A stretch of 64,000 nt of DNA from Persicaria tinctoria (Eukaryota > Streptophyta > Magnoliopsida > Caryophyllales > Polygonaceae), in contig JBANSL010000020.1 of assembly GCA_037127255.1 (NCBI GenBank), positions 53,667,098 to 53,731,097 of the forward strand, read 5' to 3'. The stretch's first letter is position 1; each line of letters begins with the position of its first letter. The translations under genes were made by a program, and so were the position numbers. The notes beneath the pieces are model-generated. The model saw nothing but the letters and a program-made list of their open reading frames with translations, had not been told where the DNA came from and searched no databases. Of the stretch, positions 35,701 through 47,637 are shown one piece after another.

Positions 35701-36770
35701 TAATGGTCCTTATCCTGGGTTAGCACCCAACGGCGGAGAGATTGAGCGTGGACGGAGCCAGCTGGTTGAGAATACTGCATATGAGACGGAAAGCAAACGA
35801 CAGTTTCAGCTCGATTTAGATAAGATTGCCAAGGGTGAAGATTCAAGAACTACTTTGATGATTAAAAATATTCCGAACAAGTAACCATTTCCTCCTTTCA
35901 ATTGTTACCTCCGCGAGCAGTGTTTGTTCTTCCATGCTCAGCGTACTTTTCGTTTCATGTTTGTAGGTACACGTCGAAAATGCTGTTGACAGCTATTGAT
36001 GAGACACACAAGGGCACCTACGACTTCATCTATTTGCCAATAGATTTCAAGGTAGTACTGAGTACTTTGAATTGGGCATTTAAGCAGCGATTCTTGAGTT
36101 TTAACTGTTCCTGACTCGTATTCTGAACTCTCTTCTCACAGAATAAGTGTAACGTTGGCTATTCGTTTGTCAACATGCTGTCCCCTTCACACATAATTTC
36201 GTTCTACGAGGTTGCATTTCACACTCCTTGGCTTTATCATATATTGTCTCTCAGTTTTGTGGATTAATGTCAGCAATGCATTTTCATCATTTCTTGTGGT
36301 AGGCATTTAATGGAAAGAGGTGGGAGAAGTTTAACAGTGAGAAAGTTGCTTCATTGGCATACGCCCGAATCCAGGGTAAAGCAGCCCTTGTTGCTCACTT
36401 CCAGAATTCTAGCTTGATGAACGAGGACAAGCGGTGCAGACCGATCCTATTCCACTCAGAGGGCACTGAGTTCGGTGACCAGGTGAGTTGATTCCTTACC
36501 TATGTGCTGATCTGACCTAAAAATAGCATCTAACTACGCTAAAAACTGAAGCAGCATGCTGATCTTATACGTAGCTGGTGCTATTTTGCCGCAGTAGTTT
36601 GTTACTTTTCACAGTCTTGGTTGATTGGTTTTGCGTTTGTCGGAACACAGATCATCCAGGAGCATCTGCCATCCAGCAACCTGAACAACCAGCCCCAACC
36701 CCAAAATGCCTCCGACTCTGGGGATTCCTCTGTCGGCACCACCAGTGTCACTTCAGAAGAGAGACCTTGA
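32708..36770 (+). CDS. AML: MEI2-like RNA-binding protein, three RRMs
   Basis: Plant MEI2-like proteins bind RNA and act in meiosis and vegetative growth. Exons: 32708-32738, 32818-32946, 33025-33467, 33817-33975, 34071-34187, 34289-34440, 34761-34846, 34938-35880, 35967-36051, 36142-36210, 36303-36482, 36651-36770, all bounded by GT-AG and in phase, giving 837 residues. RRM1 spans about 180-254 (RTLFVRNINSNVEDSEL, RGFVMISYYDIRDA). RRM2 is about 265-345 (GTLVVFNLDPSVSNEDLRQ). The family-defining C-terminal RRM3 is about 677-790 (TTLMIKNIPNKYTSKMLL, YDFIYLPIDFKNKCNVGY, AFNGKRWEKFNSEK). The N-terminal SSSLPVLPNEK block is typical. The length matches the Arabidopsis AML2/AML5 group. The start chosen is the first in-frame Met after a leader intron acceptor; the frame is open further upstream, but only through the intron. 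Confidence 0.93.
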
Positions 36771-37639
36771 CAAAGCTTTAGTATGCACATATAACTCACC
36801 CAGCTGAAATGCCATGGTCACCTGTGTGTTTAAAGGCGGTTTTTGCTCGGAGTTTCGAACACCGAAAGCCGGGAGTATTTTGCTTGGTGGTGTGCTTTAC
36901 TAATCTAAACTCAATCCCATAAAAGCTGTGTGTGAGGAATTCCCCCACTGCCCATTTTTTTTTGTGTTGGGGGTCTCTCTTGATTCATCCTTGAAACAAT
37001 ATGGATTATGTGAACTCTCATTTTTTCTGTTTTCGTTTTATGTCGATATTTTCGGGTTGGAGGTTTTGAGGGCGGTATAACTGTATCAAGACTGCAAATG
37101 CCTGTTTCCTGTTGGTAGGAGGGTTGGAGTCATCTTCACAAAATTGTATAGTGGCTTACTTTTGACATAGAATTGGAATCATGTGTTTCTATGTTAATGT
37201 CTGTCTGTCGGATATTTCGAATCTTTTTCTTATCACAGCGGATTTCTGTTATTTGCTCGACTTGTACAGCTTTGTGGTGCCTTCCTATTGTTTGCTTCAG
37301 TAATCTTCCTCTAAAACAATCTGAAACCCTTTCAATTTGCCAAACTTTGTGAGGCAAACAAAAACCCTAAATTTAACCGATCTGAAACAGATTGAACCAA
37401 CCCCAAATCTACCTAATTTCAAAGTTCAAATCTTACCCAACAATAAACATGATCTCTTCATTACCAAAAAAAAAAGTAAACATGATCTCTCATTTAGGTA
37501 GGAATGTGTTCATACTTCTCCAAGAGACGTTACTTTCCATTAGTGAGTTTTTGCTCCCATTTCTCCGGTAACGAGACGTCGTGAAAGTTTATTGACTTAT
37601 TTGTATTCTCGCTATTAACAGTCCCTCTTGGAGTCTTCC
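36771..37639 (+). other. 3' region of the MEI2-like gene, then intergenic
   Basis: Probable 3' untranslated sequence to about 37200, T-rich. No second gene seen. Confidence 0.4.
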
Positions 37640-37826
37640 TCGTCTTGTTCGTGTGCCGTGCCTTTTGTGGTTATGCTCAATTATGGTTCAGATCTTTGCT
37701 TTTTTTTTTTTTTTTTGGTTTTGTTTAGTTTGCTTGTGTTATGACGGTTAGTCCATCTATCAATTATTTCAGTCTCTTGATCCGGCGGTGTATGATAATT
37801 TGAATTCTTACATTGTTAAAAAAAAA
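37640..37826 (+). mobile_element. Retroelement 3' tail (LINE/SINE-like fragment)
   Basis: GGTTAGTCCATCTATCAATT, CAGTCTCTTGAT and GAATTCTTACATTGTTA then A9 (37818-37826) align with the end of the element at 62138-63738 (GGTTAGTTCATCTACCGGCT, CAGTCTCTCGGT, GAATTCTTATCTTGCTTA then A17). The left limit is uncertain. Confidence 0.6.
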
Positions 37827-38420
37827 CATAGTTAGATAAAATCAAAGGAAAAAGTTAGTGTATCCACTGATAAAAATATATAAAATAAATCTGATAATTG
37901 AATTGAAGAGTTTAGTGTTCACTCATTAAAAAAAAAAGAGTTCATTATTAATTTTTGAAATAGACAGGTTGACAGTTTGACACAAAAAAGAAGTAGGAAA
38001 GTTGTGGAGTTCAACTTCAGCTCCATTACTGAAGAGGTAAATAAGCTCTTCACTTTCTCTCTCTAATGAATCTAAATGCTGAATTTTGAGTTTTGCACGT
38101 CTTTGTTTGTTTAATTTGTTTCAATATATTTCATTTTTTTTAAATTCCTTGAATATCTTTTTTCTGATTCCATTTCTTCAAGTCATGGCCAACCACTACT
38201 CTCTTAACCTGCAATGAGATGAGTTTGAAAGAGAATAAAAAAAAAAATCTCATATTTTTGAAAATGCATTTGTTTAAATTGAGAGTTTACATTTTGATCT
38301 TTGCTCTTCATTTTCATCTCTAAATGGGTCATATGGAGAAATGAGAGATCAATACACTTGAATTTGAAACTCCATTTTTTTACTGCGTACAACCTGACCC
38401 CTCAGACCAGACCCTGCAAG
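37827..38420 (+). other. Upstream region of the CSLD gene
   Basis: AT-rich, with no clear TATA box selected. The frame containing the CSLD start is open from 38301, but the upstream residues are unlike CSLD N-termini. Confidence 0.4.
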
Positions 38421-41400
38421 ATGTTTAAGCCAAGCAGATCAAACCTATCCGACTCCTCGGACCTACCACCGGCAAGGCCAACGCGCCAACCGGCGGTGAC
38501 CTTTGCTCGGAGGACGCCATCGGGTCGATACGTGAACTACTCGCGTGACAACCTATCTCGGGATGATCTCGATAGCGAGATAGGAAGTGTAGAGTTCATG
38601 AACTATACTGTCCAGATTCCTCCAACACCCGACAACCAGCCGATGGACCCATCGGTTTCGCAGCGAGTAGAGGAGCAATACGTGTCGAACTCGCTCTTCA
38701 CCGGCGGCTTCAACAGCACCACGCAGGCTCACCTGATGGACAAGGTGACGGAGTCGGAGGCGAGCCACCCGCAGATGGCGGGGGTGAAGGGGTCGTCGTG
38801 CGCCGTCCATGGATGCGACGGCAAAGTCATGAGCGACGGGCGCGGCATCGACATCCTGCCTTGCGAGTGTGACTTCAAGATATGTAGGGATTGCTATATG
38901 GACGCTGTGAAGGCGGGCGATGCTCTCTGTCCCGGGTGTAAGACGCCGTATAAGCAGACTAATCTCGATGAGAAGGCGGTGGATCGGATGCCTAACTCGG
39001 GTGGGATGTCGAAGATGGAGAGGCGGCTGTCGCTCATGAAGTCTACCAAGGCCGGGTTTGGCCAGAATGGTGGCGGCGAGTTTGATCATAATCGGTGGTT
39101 GTTTGAGACCAAAGGGACTTATGGCTATGGCAATGCCATTTGGCCTAAGGAGACTTGGGAGTATGGTAATGATGGCAATAGCGACGATGGGATGAGTCGT
39201 GAGCCTTCCGATTTCCATAACAAGCCTTGGCGGCCTCTCACTCGTAAGCTCAGGATTCCGGCTGGTGTCATCAGTCCTTATCGGTATCTCCTTTGTTCTT
39301 GATCTCTGTGTTAGATTGCTCTAAAACAATGAAATGTTGATGTCTATGTGTTATCATTCTGTTCATTTGTTCTGTTATTTCTGTTGAATCTTTCTATAAA
39401 TGAAGTGAAAATGTGATGCAAATGTTAGTTTGCATTAAAACAATGAAATGTTGAGTTGCTTATGTTAGATCATTCTCTGTGTGTTACCATTCTGTTCATT
39501 TATTCTGTTATTTTTATTATGTTATTTTTGTTGAATCTTTCTATAAATGAAGTAAAAATGCAATGCAAATGTTAGATTGCACTAAAATAATGAAATGTTG
39601 AGTGGTTTATGTTAGATCACTCTATACATGTTACCATTCTGTTCATTTGTTCTGTTATTTCTGTTGAATCTTTTTAATTTTTATAAATGAAGTGAAAATG
39701 CAATGGAAATGTGCAGGCTATTAGTGGTGATTAGATTGGTGGTTCTGGCATTCTTCTTGGCATGGAGACTCAAGCATCCGAACCCCGACGCAATCTGGCT
39801 GTGGTTCATGTCGATAATCTGCGAGATATGGTTCGCGTTCTCGTGGGTGCTTGACCAGCTTCCGAAGCTCAGCCCGGTGAACCGATTGGTTGATCTTGAA
39901 GTGCTCAAGGAGAAGTTCGAAACGCCGAACCCAAGCAACCCAACCGGGAAGTCTGATCTCCCCGGGATGGATGTGTTTGTGTCCACTGCTGACCCGGAGA
40001 AGGAGCCTCCCCTTGTGACGGCTAACACTATTCTTTCGATCCTGGCTGCGGACTATCCTGTCGAGAAGCTCGCCTGCTACGTCTCTGACGATGGCGGGGC
40101 GTTACTAACGTTCGAGGCCATGGCTGAGGCTGCGAGCTTTGCTAACCTTTGGGTCCCGTTCTGTCGAAAGCATAACATCGAGCCGAGGAACCCTGAGTCT
40201 TACTTCGGCCTCAAGAAGGACCCTTACAAGAACAAGGTCAAGGCTGATTTCGTCAAGGATCGGAGGAGGATCAAGCGCGAGTATGATGAGTTTAAAGTGA
40301 GGATCAATGGCCTCCCCGATTCGATAAGGCGGAGATCGGATGCTTATAACGCCCGGGAGGAGATCAAGGCCCTCAAACTCCAGAGGGAGCAGGCCGGCGA
40401 GGACATTCCGATGGAGCCCTTGAAGGTTAAGAAGGCTACTTGGATGGCTGATGGCACTCACTGGCCCGGAACTTGGATGCACCCTTCGTCCGAGCACTCG
40501 AAGGGCGACCATGCCGGAATCATTCAGGTAAAACTCTTCATACATTGTGTACAAAAGAGTGCGTTTTCATTGGTTAAATTTGCATTTTTTCCGATTTCAA
40601 TAGGTGATGTTGAAGCCACCTAGTGATGAGCCACTGTATGGGAGCTCCGGGGATGACTCACCTATCGACTTCACTGATGTCGACATCCGATTGGGCATGT
40701 TGGTCTACATGTCCCGTGAGAAGCGCCCCGGCTATGACCACAACAAGAAGGCTGGTGCCATGAACGCCCTCGTCCGAGCCTCGGCCATCATGTCGAACGG
40801 CCCGTTCATGCTCAACCTCGATTGTGACCACTACATCTATAACTCGCAAGCGATGCGCGAGGGCATGTGCTTCATGATGGACCGGGGCGGCGACCGCATT
40901 TGCTACGTCCAGTTCCCGCAGCGGTTCGAGGGTATCGACCCCTCCGATCGATATGCCAACCATAACACCGTGTTCTTCGATGTCAATATGCGAGCCCTCG
41001 ATGGGCTCCAGGGCCCGGTCTATGTCGGAACTGGCTGCCTCTTCCGTCGGGTTGCGCTGTATGGATTCGATCCCCCTCGGGCCAAGGATCATACCGGGTT
41101 TTTCTCATGGTGCTGCTGTTGCTTCCCCCGTCGGAAGAAGGTGACTGCCGGCTCTATCCCTGAGGAGAACCGGTCCCTCCGGATGGGTGACGATGATGCT
41201 TTCGATGGCGGTATGAACCTCTCCCTGCTCCCGAAACGGTTCGGAAACTCCGGCATGCTGATTGACTCGATCCCTGTTGCCGAGTTCCAAGGCCGACCTC
41301 TAGCCGATCATCCTACGATCAAGAACGGTCGCCCTCCTGGCGCCCTCACCATTCCACGGCCCCTACTCGATGCATCGATTGTTGCAGAAGCAATCAGTGT

Positions 41401-42373
41401 CATCAGCTGCTGGTACGAGGACAAGACCGAATGGGGAGGTCGGATCGGCTGGATTTATGGCTCGGTCACTGAGGACGTCGTCACAGGCTACCGTATGCAC
41501 AACCGTGGGTGGCGCTCTATCTACTGTGTCACTAAACGTGACGCATTTCGTGGCACTGCGCCTATCAACTTGACGGATAGGCTTCACCAGGTGCTTCGTT
41601 GGGCCACAGGGTCTGTCGAGATCTTCTTCTCGAGGAACAACGCCTTCCTCGCCAGCTCAAAGATGAAGTTCCTGCAGCGTATAGCATACCTCAATGTCGG
41701 TATCTACCCCTTCACGTCGATCTTCCTCATCGTCTACTGCTTCCTCCCAGCGCTCTCACTCTTCTCTGGTCAGTTCATCGTGGCTCAGCTCGACATCACC
41801 TTCCTCGTCTACCTCCTCATCATCTCCCTCACGCTCTGCTTGCTCGCCGTGCTGGAGATCAAGTGGTCCAAGATCACCCTCGAGGAGTGGTGGAGGAACG
41901 AGCAGTTCTGGCTCATCGGAGGCATCAGCGCCCACATAGCAGCTGTGATGCAGGGCTTGCTCAAGGTGGTTGCAGGAATTGAAATCTCATTCACGCTCAC
42001 TTCAAAATCAAGCGGAGACGACATTGATGATGAGTTTGCGGAGCTCTATCTCATCAAGTGGACGTCTCTGATGATACCGCCACTGGTGATCATAATAGTG
42101 AACCTGGTAGCCATAGCAGTTGGGTTCAGCAGGACCATATATAGCACAACGCCCGAGTGGAGCAAGCTGTTGGGAGGAGTGTTCTTCAGCTTCTGGGTGC
42201 TGGCGCATCTCTACCCCTTCGCCAAGGGGCTGATGGGGAGGCGAGGGCGAACGCCCACTATCGTCTACATCTGGGCAGGGCTCATCTCCATCACTGTGTC
42301 GCTGCTCTGGGTGGCGATCAAGCCACCCGCAACGAGTTCTGGTCAAATTGGAGGGGGCTTCTCCTTCCCTTAG
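38421..42373 (+). CDS. CSLD: Cellulose synthase-like protein D
   Basis: A membrane GT2 glycosyltransferase that makes beta-1,4-linked cell-wall polysaccharide; CSLD members act in tip growth and cell-plate formation. Exons 38421-39283, 39717-40527 and 40604-42373 join in phase to 1147 residues, the usual CSLD length. N-terminus: [17 protein letters not shown], then a RING-type zinc finger with Cys at about 127-173 ([30 protein letters not shown]). Two membrane segments lie at about 289-335. Catalytic motifs are DDG (412-414), DCD (631-633), TED (847-849) and QVLRW (887-891). Six C-terminal membrane segments begin near 915. The end is GGGFSFP. Start: ATG 38421 gives [10 protein letters not shown], which aligns with the SRSNLS of CSLD proteins. 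It is closest by eye to the CSLD2/CSLD3 group. All catalytic residues are present. Confidence 0.97.
39311..39713 (+). repeat. Three tandem copies inside CSLD intron 1
   Basis: Units start at 39311, 39425 and 39572 with TTAGATTGCTCT, TTAGTTTGCATT and TTAGATTGCACT. Each contains AAATGTTGA, CATTCTGTTCATTT, TGTTGAATCTTT and ATAAATGAAGT. Unit lengths are about 114, 147 and 141 bp. The last copy ends at the splice acceptor GTGCAG (39711-39716). Confidence 0.9.
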
Positions 42374-44083
42374 AAAGGAAGGAGAAAACAGAGTTGATTC
42401 TTTTACATTCTTTGTTGTCTAAAAGCTTACCACTTTGATGAACTTGGAATTGAGATGTCTTTGTTATAACTTTTTGGTTGAATTTTGGGCAAGTTGGTTT
42501 TTTTTTTTTTTTTTGTAACAGCTACATTCAGAAATTATACAGTCAGTACCTTTTCACCATTGCTAATGCTTCAGAAAAATAAGAACTGACTCAGTTACTT
42601 CTGTTGCATATATGGATCATGTAAAAAAAAAGGCAAATCTTTGGGGGTTCAAGGAAAAATGTCTAAGTCTGATATAGATTCGGAGCTAGTGAACCAGGCA
42701 AGCCATATTGCCTAACAAACAGAAACTAATCTCCTTCATATGAAGATGAAAAGAAACATGGGACGCGAGCACCAGCCGCTCCAACAAGAAAACCAAATCC
42801 TCGCATAGAAGCTATATGAGTTACTGAATCTATCAACTATAAGAACTCTACAGCAAACACTAGAAGGTTCTTCTAGAAATATTTTCGACATTTAGTATGA
42901 TGTCATCAGATTACCCATGTTTTTGTAGTCTGCGAACAAGCTTCAACTTTGTGGCGAAAAACTTTTGACCATGGTACTACGGTAGCTGCAACAAATAATA
43001 CAGCAGAATAAGATCCGGGTATGAATAAGCTAGATTCTTCAGAAAGATTAAACATTCAAGACAAGTTTTTGAATGGGAACTAAACAAGCTGTGAACACAG
43101 ACAAAAGTAGAACGAACTAAACAAGCTGTGAAAGCACAGATAAAGGTAGAACTTAGAAGTCATCCAACATGAGCATGTTCAGTCAGTGTCTTCACTCAAA
43201 GAACAAGACGGAGTTGTCAAAGGTACAAATAGGAGAAAACATGGATGTTATTGAAGAACAATCACTTCAAAAGCAACTAAATCAAACACATGCCATTATA
43301 GGTGATAACAAGTTTTATGGTTGTTTGGACTTTGGAATGGTGACCTTCAACTGCAAGTCATTTACAAGTTGAACTACTTGTGGTACAGGGATTAAAAGAT
43401 TTATCAGATGCTCAACTCTCATAGTAAGATCATAATAATATAAATATATACTACAGATCTAAACTAATATAAATTACAAAGAACTAATAATTAGTAAAGC
43501 AAGTATTAATAATGCACAGGTATCATAATATAAACACTCCCTCTTTAATTCGACGTATTCCTCACTTGTCTGCCGACATCAGAATGTGTGACCTACATAA
43601 TCCAATCTTTTATTGGATCGGACTTTTTATGGTGCTTGATCTCGTCATTGTCAATGTCAAGCACATTCAATTTTTAATTAGTTTACACTTGGATGGTCCT
43701 ACATCAACTTGCATTAAACAAGAAAGTAGTTGTCCAGCTCTCATTTTCCATTACACAGTTACACTTGGACAAGCCAAAAGAAAACAGGCATCATAAAATC
43801 AACCGTTCATATAGTTTGGCTTCAAAATTCAAACAGATCAGTGCTAGTGACACTATAAAAAGTTCCAAGAAAGGAAAAAAAATCAGACTATGACAAATGA
43901 CGAAACACCAAATCCATGGATATCCTTGCTAAAGGCTAACCAATATAGATTATACTGGATGACTGTTACCAACAAGAGAGATCAACAAACAATATTCATG
44001 GGTCGCCAAATCGGTAGCAATCAGACAAACAACATAAGCATGTGCCAACTTTCAACATGAAACACATAAACCTACCTCTTTGT
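42374..44083. other. Convergent intergenic region between CSLD and the acidic-protein gene
   Basis: Holds the two 3' untranslated regions. A T-rich run lies near 42500-42513. Frames up to 94 codons (43512-43796) match nothing recognised. The genes converge here. Confidence 0.45.
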
Positions 44084-45375
44084 TCATCTGTTGCCACCTG
44101 AAAACACCTCAAATAGCCCACAGCAACCTGTCCAGGAAGTCCTTCGTACCGGCAGAGGATTGGAACCTATCAGAGGCTGGAGAGATGAAAACCAACAACA
44201 GGATTAGAAACTGTTGTGCAGTCATATAAAGGCAAGAACAGTAAGAATACGGTTTGCTTGATGCACGAAGCTCCTTATGAGCATAAATAAGTACTGCTCA
44301 GCACAACACAAACAAGAATCATATAAACTCCTTAAAAGCAATCAACCCTAATTCTAAAAACAAAGAAAAACTTAGCCTGAATTAAAACAGCATACCTGGT
44401 CCTCTGAATGCTTCAGAATCTCCAATTCTTTGCCATTAATGGAAGCTGCAGCACCTACATCATCAGTTGCCAAGGGTTTAACATCACCCACAACTTCTCT
44501 ACTAGTAGTGTTGATGACTTCATCATCTCTGGTTACAACTTTAACTGGATCTTCAATCTGCTCAGATTCCACGGCTTCCACAGCGGATGAAACCTCATCC
44601 TTACCACCCGCAACTTGCGAGAATATTGAATCCACATTCTTAGTTGTGGACTCCTCCAAATCAACCTCTTGAGGAGGCAAATTAACTACTTCCGTCACCA
44701 GATCTTCCTCATCATCAGCGATTGGTGCTCCAACTGATTCGTTGAACCCCACAACTGCCTCTTGTTGAATGGGATCAACAACCGCCTTCAACTCCTCAAT
44801 CACCAACTTCTCAACTTCTTCCTCAACCGCAACCTCTTTATCCTCTTCGCTAGCAGAAATTACGATCGGATCCTCCTTTGTTGCACTAACAGAACTAGAA
44901 TCCGCACTCCCGGAGCCATTCTCTAGGGTTTCCTCTTCCACTGCAACTTGAACAACCTCATCCTCCAATCCCTCGGCCTTTGCAGCATCAATCTCTCGCT
45001 GATCTACAATCTCCTCTTCAACTTCCCCTTTCTCGCTCCCTCTCTCGTCCAAGGACTTCAGATCTTCGGCGCTTCCTGACACGAATCCATCCATTTTTAA
45101 CCCTCAGAAACTCGCCTCCACTCCAACACACCAAATCAAGCAACCGCAAATCCAAAATATATAGAACAAAAAGTATGACAGATGCGCAGTGAGGTGTGAA
45201 CAGCGTAAATGTAAATTGCGGATATATAAAAATGAAAAAGGAGATTTGAAAGACAGGTGGGACAATTGAATAAGAAATTACCATTGGAGTGGGTTGAAGA
45301 GCTGTTGCTGCGCTGGTATTGGGGTTCCTCCTTCTTGATCTTTTTCTTGCCCGCTTTTCGCTTCCTACCGCCCAT
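44084..45375 (-). CDS. Acidic protein of unknown function with a CCGLFEV tail
   Basis: Three-exon model on the minus strand: 45375-45282, 45102-44396, 44176-44084, with GT-AG introns and conserved phase, giving 297 residues. The first exon encodes a basic, possibly nuclear-targeting start (MGGRKRKAGKKKIKKEE). The large second exon is very acidic (Glu, Asp, Val and Ser rich, little order expected). The last exon encodes 30 residues with RRTSWTGCCGLFEVF and then SGGNR. I recall plant proteins with TSW-x-x-CCGLFE-type ends but can give no name or function. The paired cysteines could be lipidated; that is inference. If the first exon is not used, translation would start at 45094 (263 residues). 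The second and third exons are the better supported part. Confidence 0.68.
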
Positions 45376-45520
45376 GATTGATCAAAGTTGGTGCTGTGGG
45401 GCTTCTTGCTTTCTTTATGTGAATCAATCGGGTAACTCCGTAGAGACCAACCCTCGTGGTGTGCCTGGATTGGCAATGGTGGACTGGTAGGAGGGAGATG
45501 AACACACAGGAAACTCCCAA

Positions 45521-45527
45521 CTTTATA
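45521..45527 (-). promoter_or_regulatory. Possible TATA box of the acidic-protein gene
   Basis: The minus strand reads CCATATAAAGTTGGG, about 145 bp upstream of the ATG at 45375. Confidence 0.4.
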
Positions 45528-45534
45528 TGGTAAG

Positions 45535-46889
45535 TACAGATTGACGGAGATAGGGAGAGAACCACGCAGCGTTTATTTATTTTTTATTATTTTAAATCTC
45601 GAAGAAGGAATACATAAAAAAAAAGGGTAATTATACAAATGCACCCCTTAAAATGAGAGAATTTTCATGAGACCGCCTTGAATTAGAAAATTGCTATAAA
45701 TTCGCACCAAAAGAAAAAGAAAATTGCTATAATTTATCACTTTTTTGAAAAGGAAAATATCAATTATAAATTAATATTAATATAAACTTTAAAAATTATT
45801 AAAAGATATACAAATCGTTTTATATTGAACCAAGATATCTAGATATTAGATGTCGATATTGGTTAATATCTTTTTCTGGTCAAGATATCAGTTAATATCT
45901 TAATATTAGATAATACTTCCATTTAATTTAGCCTATCAAATAAGCTAAAAAAGTGGAAAATATCATATCAAGTGATATCGATATCGGGTTATACTAAACA
46001 CTAGATATTATATATTAACCCTAATATTCGATATCTGATATCTAGATATCGATACCAAATAGGGCCTTCGATAACTAGGGAGGCTAGGGGTTAGAAAATT
46101 TAATAAGGTGGTGTCATGTTATTAAATATATATTTTAAAAAGTACAAATTGGATTTTATAGTTAATTTAATAATACAATTTGTACCCAATATTATTATGT
46201 TTACAAATTATATTTTAGCATGTGATCACATTGTTATTTTTGGATCTTTGGTTCACAAGTAAAAAAAATTAGCTGAAAAATTGATCAAAATTTGTCATGT
46301 ATCAAAATTGTTGCAATGTGAAATAGCTTATATATTTTTTACACAGATTAATACTCTATAATAATTTTCTAATTTATATGTTGCTTTGTGGAAAATATCC
46401 TATTTGAAGGGTGAATTTGGGTAATTTACCCAAAAAATGCAATTATTTCTGCGTAGGTTACGATTTTAAATCGTCTGCGTTTTTCCGTCTTTGGATTCTT
46501 TTTGTTTTTTGGAAGGGGGCAATTTTCAATTTTCGAAACGATAATTTGAAATTTGAAATTAAGTTGAATTTTTCCAAAAGAAGATCAAAATAAATAAAGA
46601 AAAGAGAGGAAATTAAAAAAAAAAAAAAGAGAGAGGAAAAGAGTATACAGTATGCGAGTATGTGATTGGGTACGGCGTGGGGCGTTACCGTTAGCGAAGG
46701 AATGGGAGTGGGACTGTGGGAGTGGGAGGATTGGAGAGGAGAGCGAATTGGGTTTGCCGTGCCGACGCATGTGACGTTTGCCTTCCGCCACTCTGTCACT
46801 TGTATTATTCGTGTGGGTCCATTTTTTCCATTCAAAAATTCATATTATTCCCTTTTTTTTATTGCAAATAAAAATTATACTGCAAATCT
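45535..46889. other. AT-rich intergenic, possible old PIF-like relic
   Basis: Around 45820-46066 repeated GATATC and TAGATATC words end in GATACCAAATAGGGCC. This looks like one tip of a PIF/Harbinger-like element related to 28508-29202, without a clear second tip. Further right only short frames are seen (46458-46911). Confidence 0.3.
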
Positions 46890-47629
46890 TAGGGTTGGCA
46901 TGGTACGGTAACCACCAAAAAATTGTGATTACCACGTACCAACCACAAACTAGTGGTACGTAAATTTTCATACCACGTACCAACCACAAGTCGTGGTTAC
47001 CGCATATGTGGTAACCACGACTTGTGGTTACCATCGATACATTACTATGGTTACCAAGTTGTAATTCTGTTTGTATTTTTTTGAAACACTTTGGCTACCT
47101 TCCAGTAGTCATCAAAGTTATCGAACGAAAAAATATGGTTACAAAAAATAATATTGTTACCATCTATTAAAAGTTCAAATAAATCAAGTTCACTATGTAA
47201 AGTACAAACCAATTCAAATCAACCAAGTTCAAAGTCTTGAAACAAATCAAGTTCAATTGTTCAAACATTCAAAATGTTCATGCAAGTTCAAACAAAACAA
47301 GTTCAAAGTCTTCAAATATTCAAAATGTTCCTATTGTTTCTAGTAGGAAAAATAGAAATGACCAATTTAGGTCAAAATCAAAACACAAAATATAAATTAA
47401 AAACTTAAAACTTAAAAGTAATAACAATAAAAAATTAAATAAAAAAATTAATATATATACTTGGTAATCATGGTATTCAGATTTCATTACCATTACCGTA
47501 CCACCTTCACGTGGTTATCACCAAGATGGTTACCACCATGTTGGTTACCACAAGCGTGGTTACCAACATAGTCGGTTTGTGGTTGGTACGTGGTTGGTAT
47601 GGTAATTTCCGTACCATTTGTCAGCCCTA
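46890..47629. mobile_element. Non-autonomous hAT element
   Basis: It begins TAGGGTTGGCATGGTACGG and ends CCGTACCATTTGTCAGCCCTA. The perfect 8-bp target duplication GCAAATCT flanks it (46882-46889, 47630-47637). Subterminal regions carry many palindromic GTGGTAACCAC and GGTTGGTACGTGG repeats. 740 bp, no coding region. Confidence 0.92.
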
Positions 47630-47637
47630 GCAAATCT

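Noticed and set aside
38553..39218. 221-codon minus-strand frame
   Set aside because: It is the antisense shadow of CSLD exon 1, with His/Arg/Leu-rich nonsense composition.
39311..39713. CRISPR-like or satellite array
   Set aside because: Only three long diverged copies confined to one plant intron; no spacer structure.
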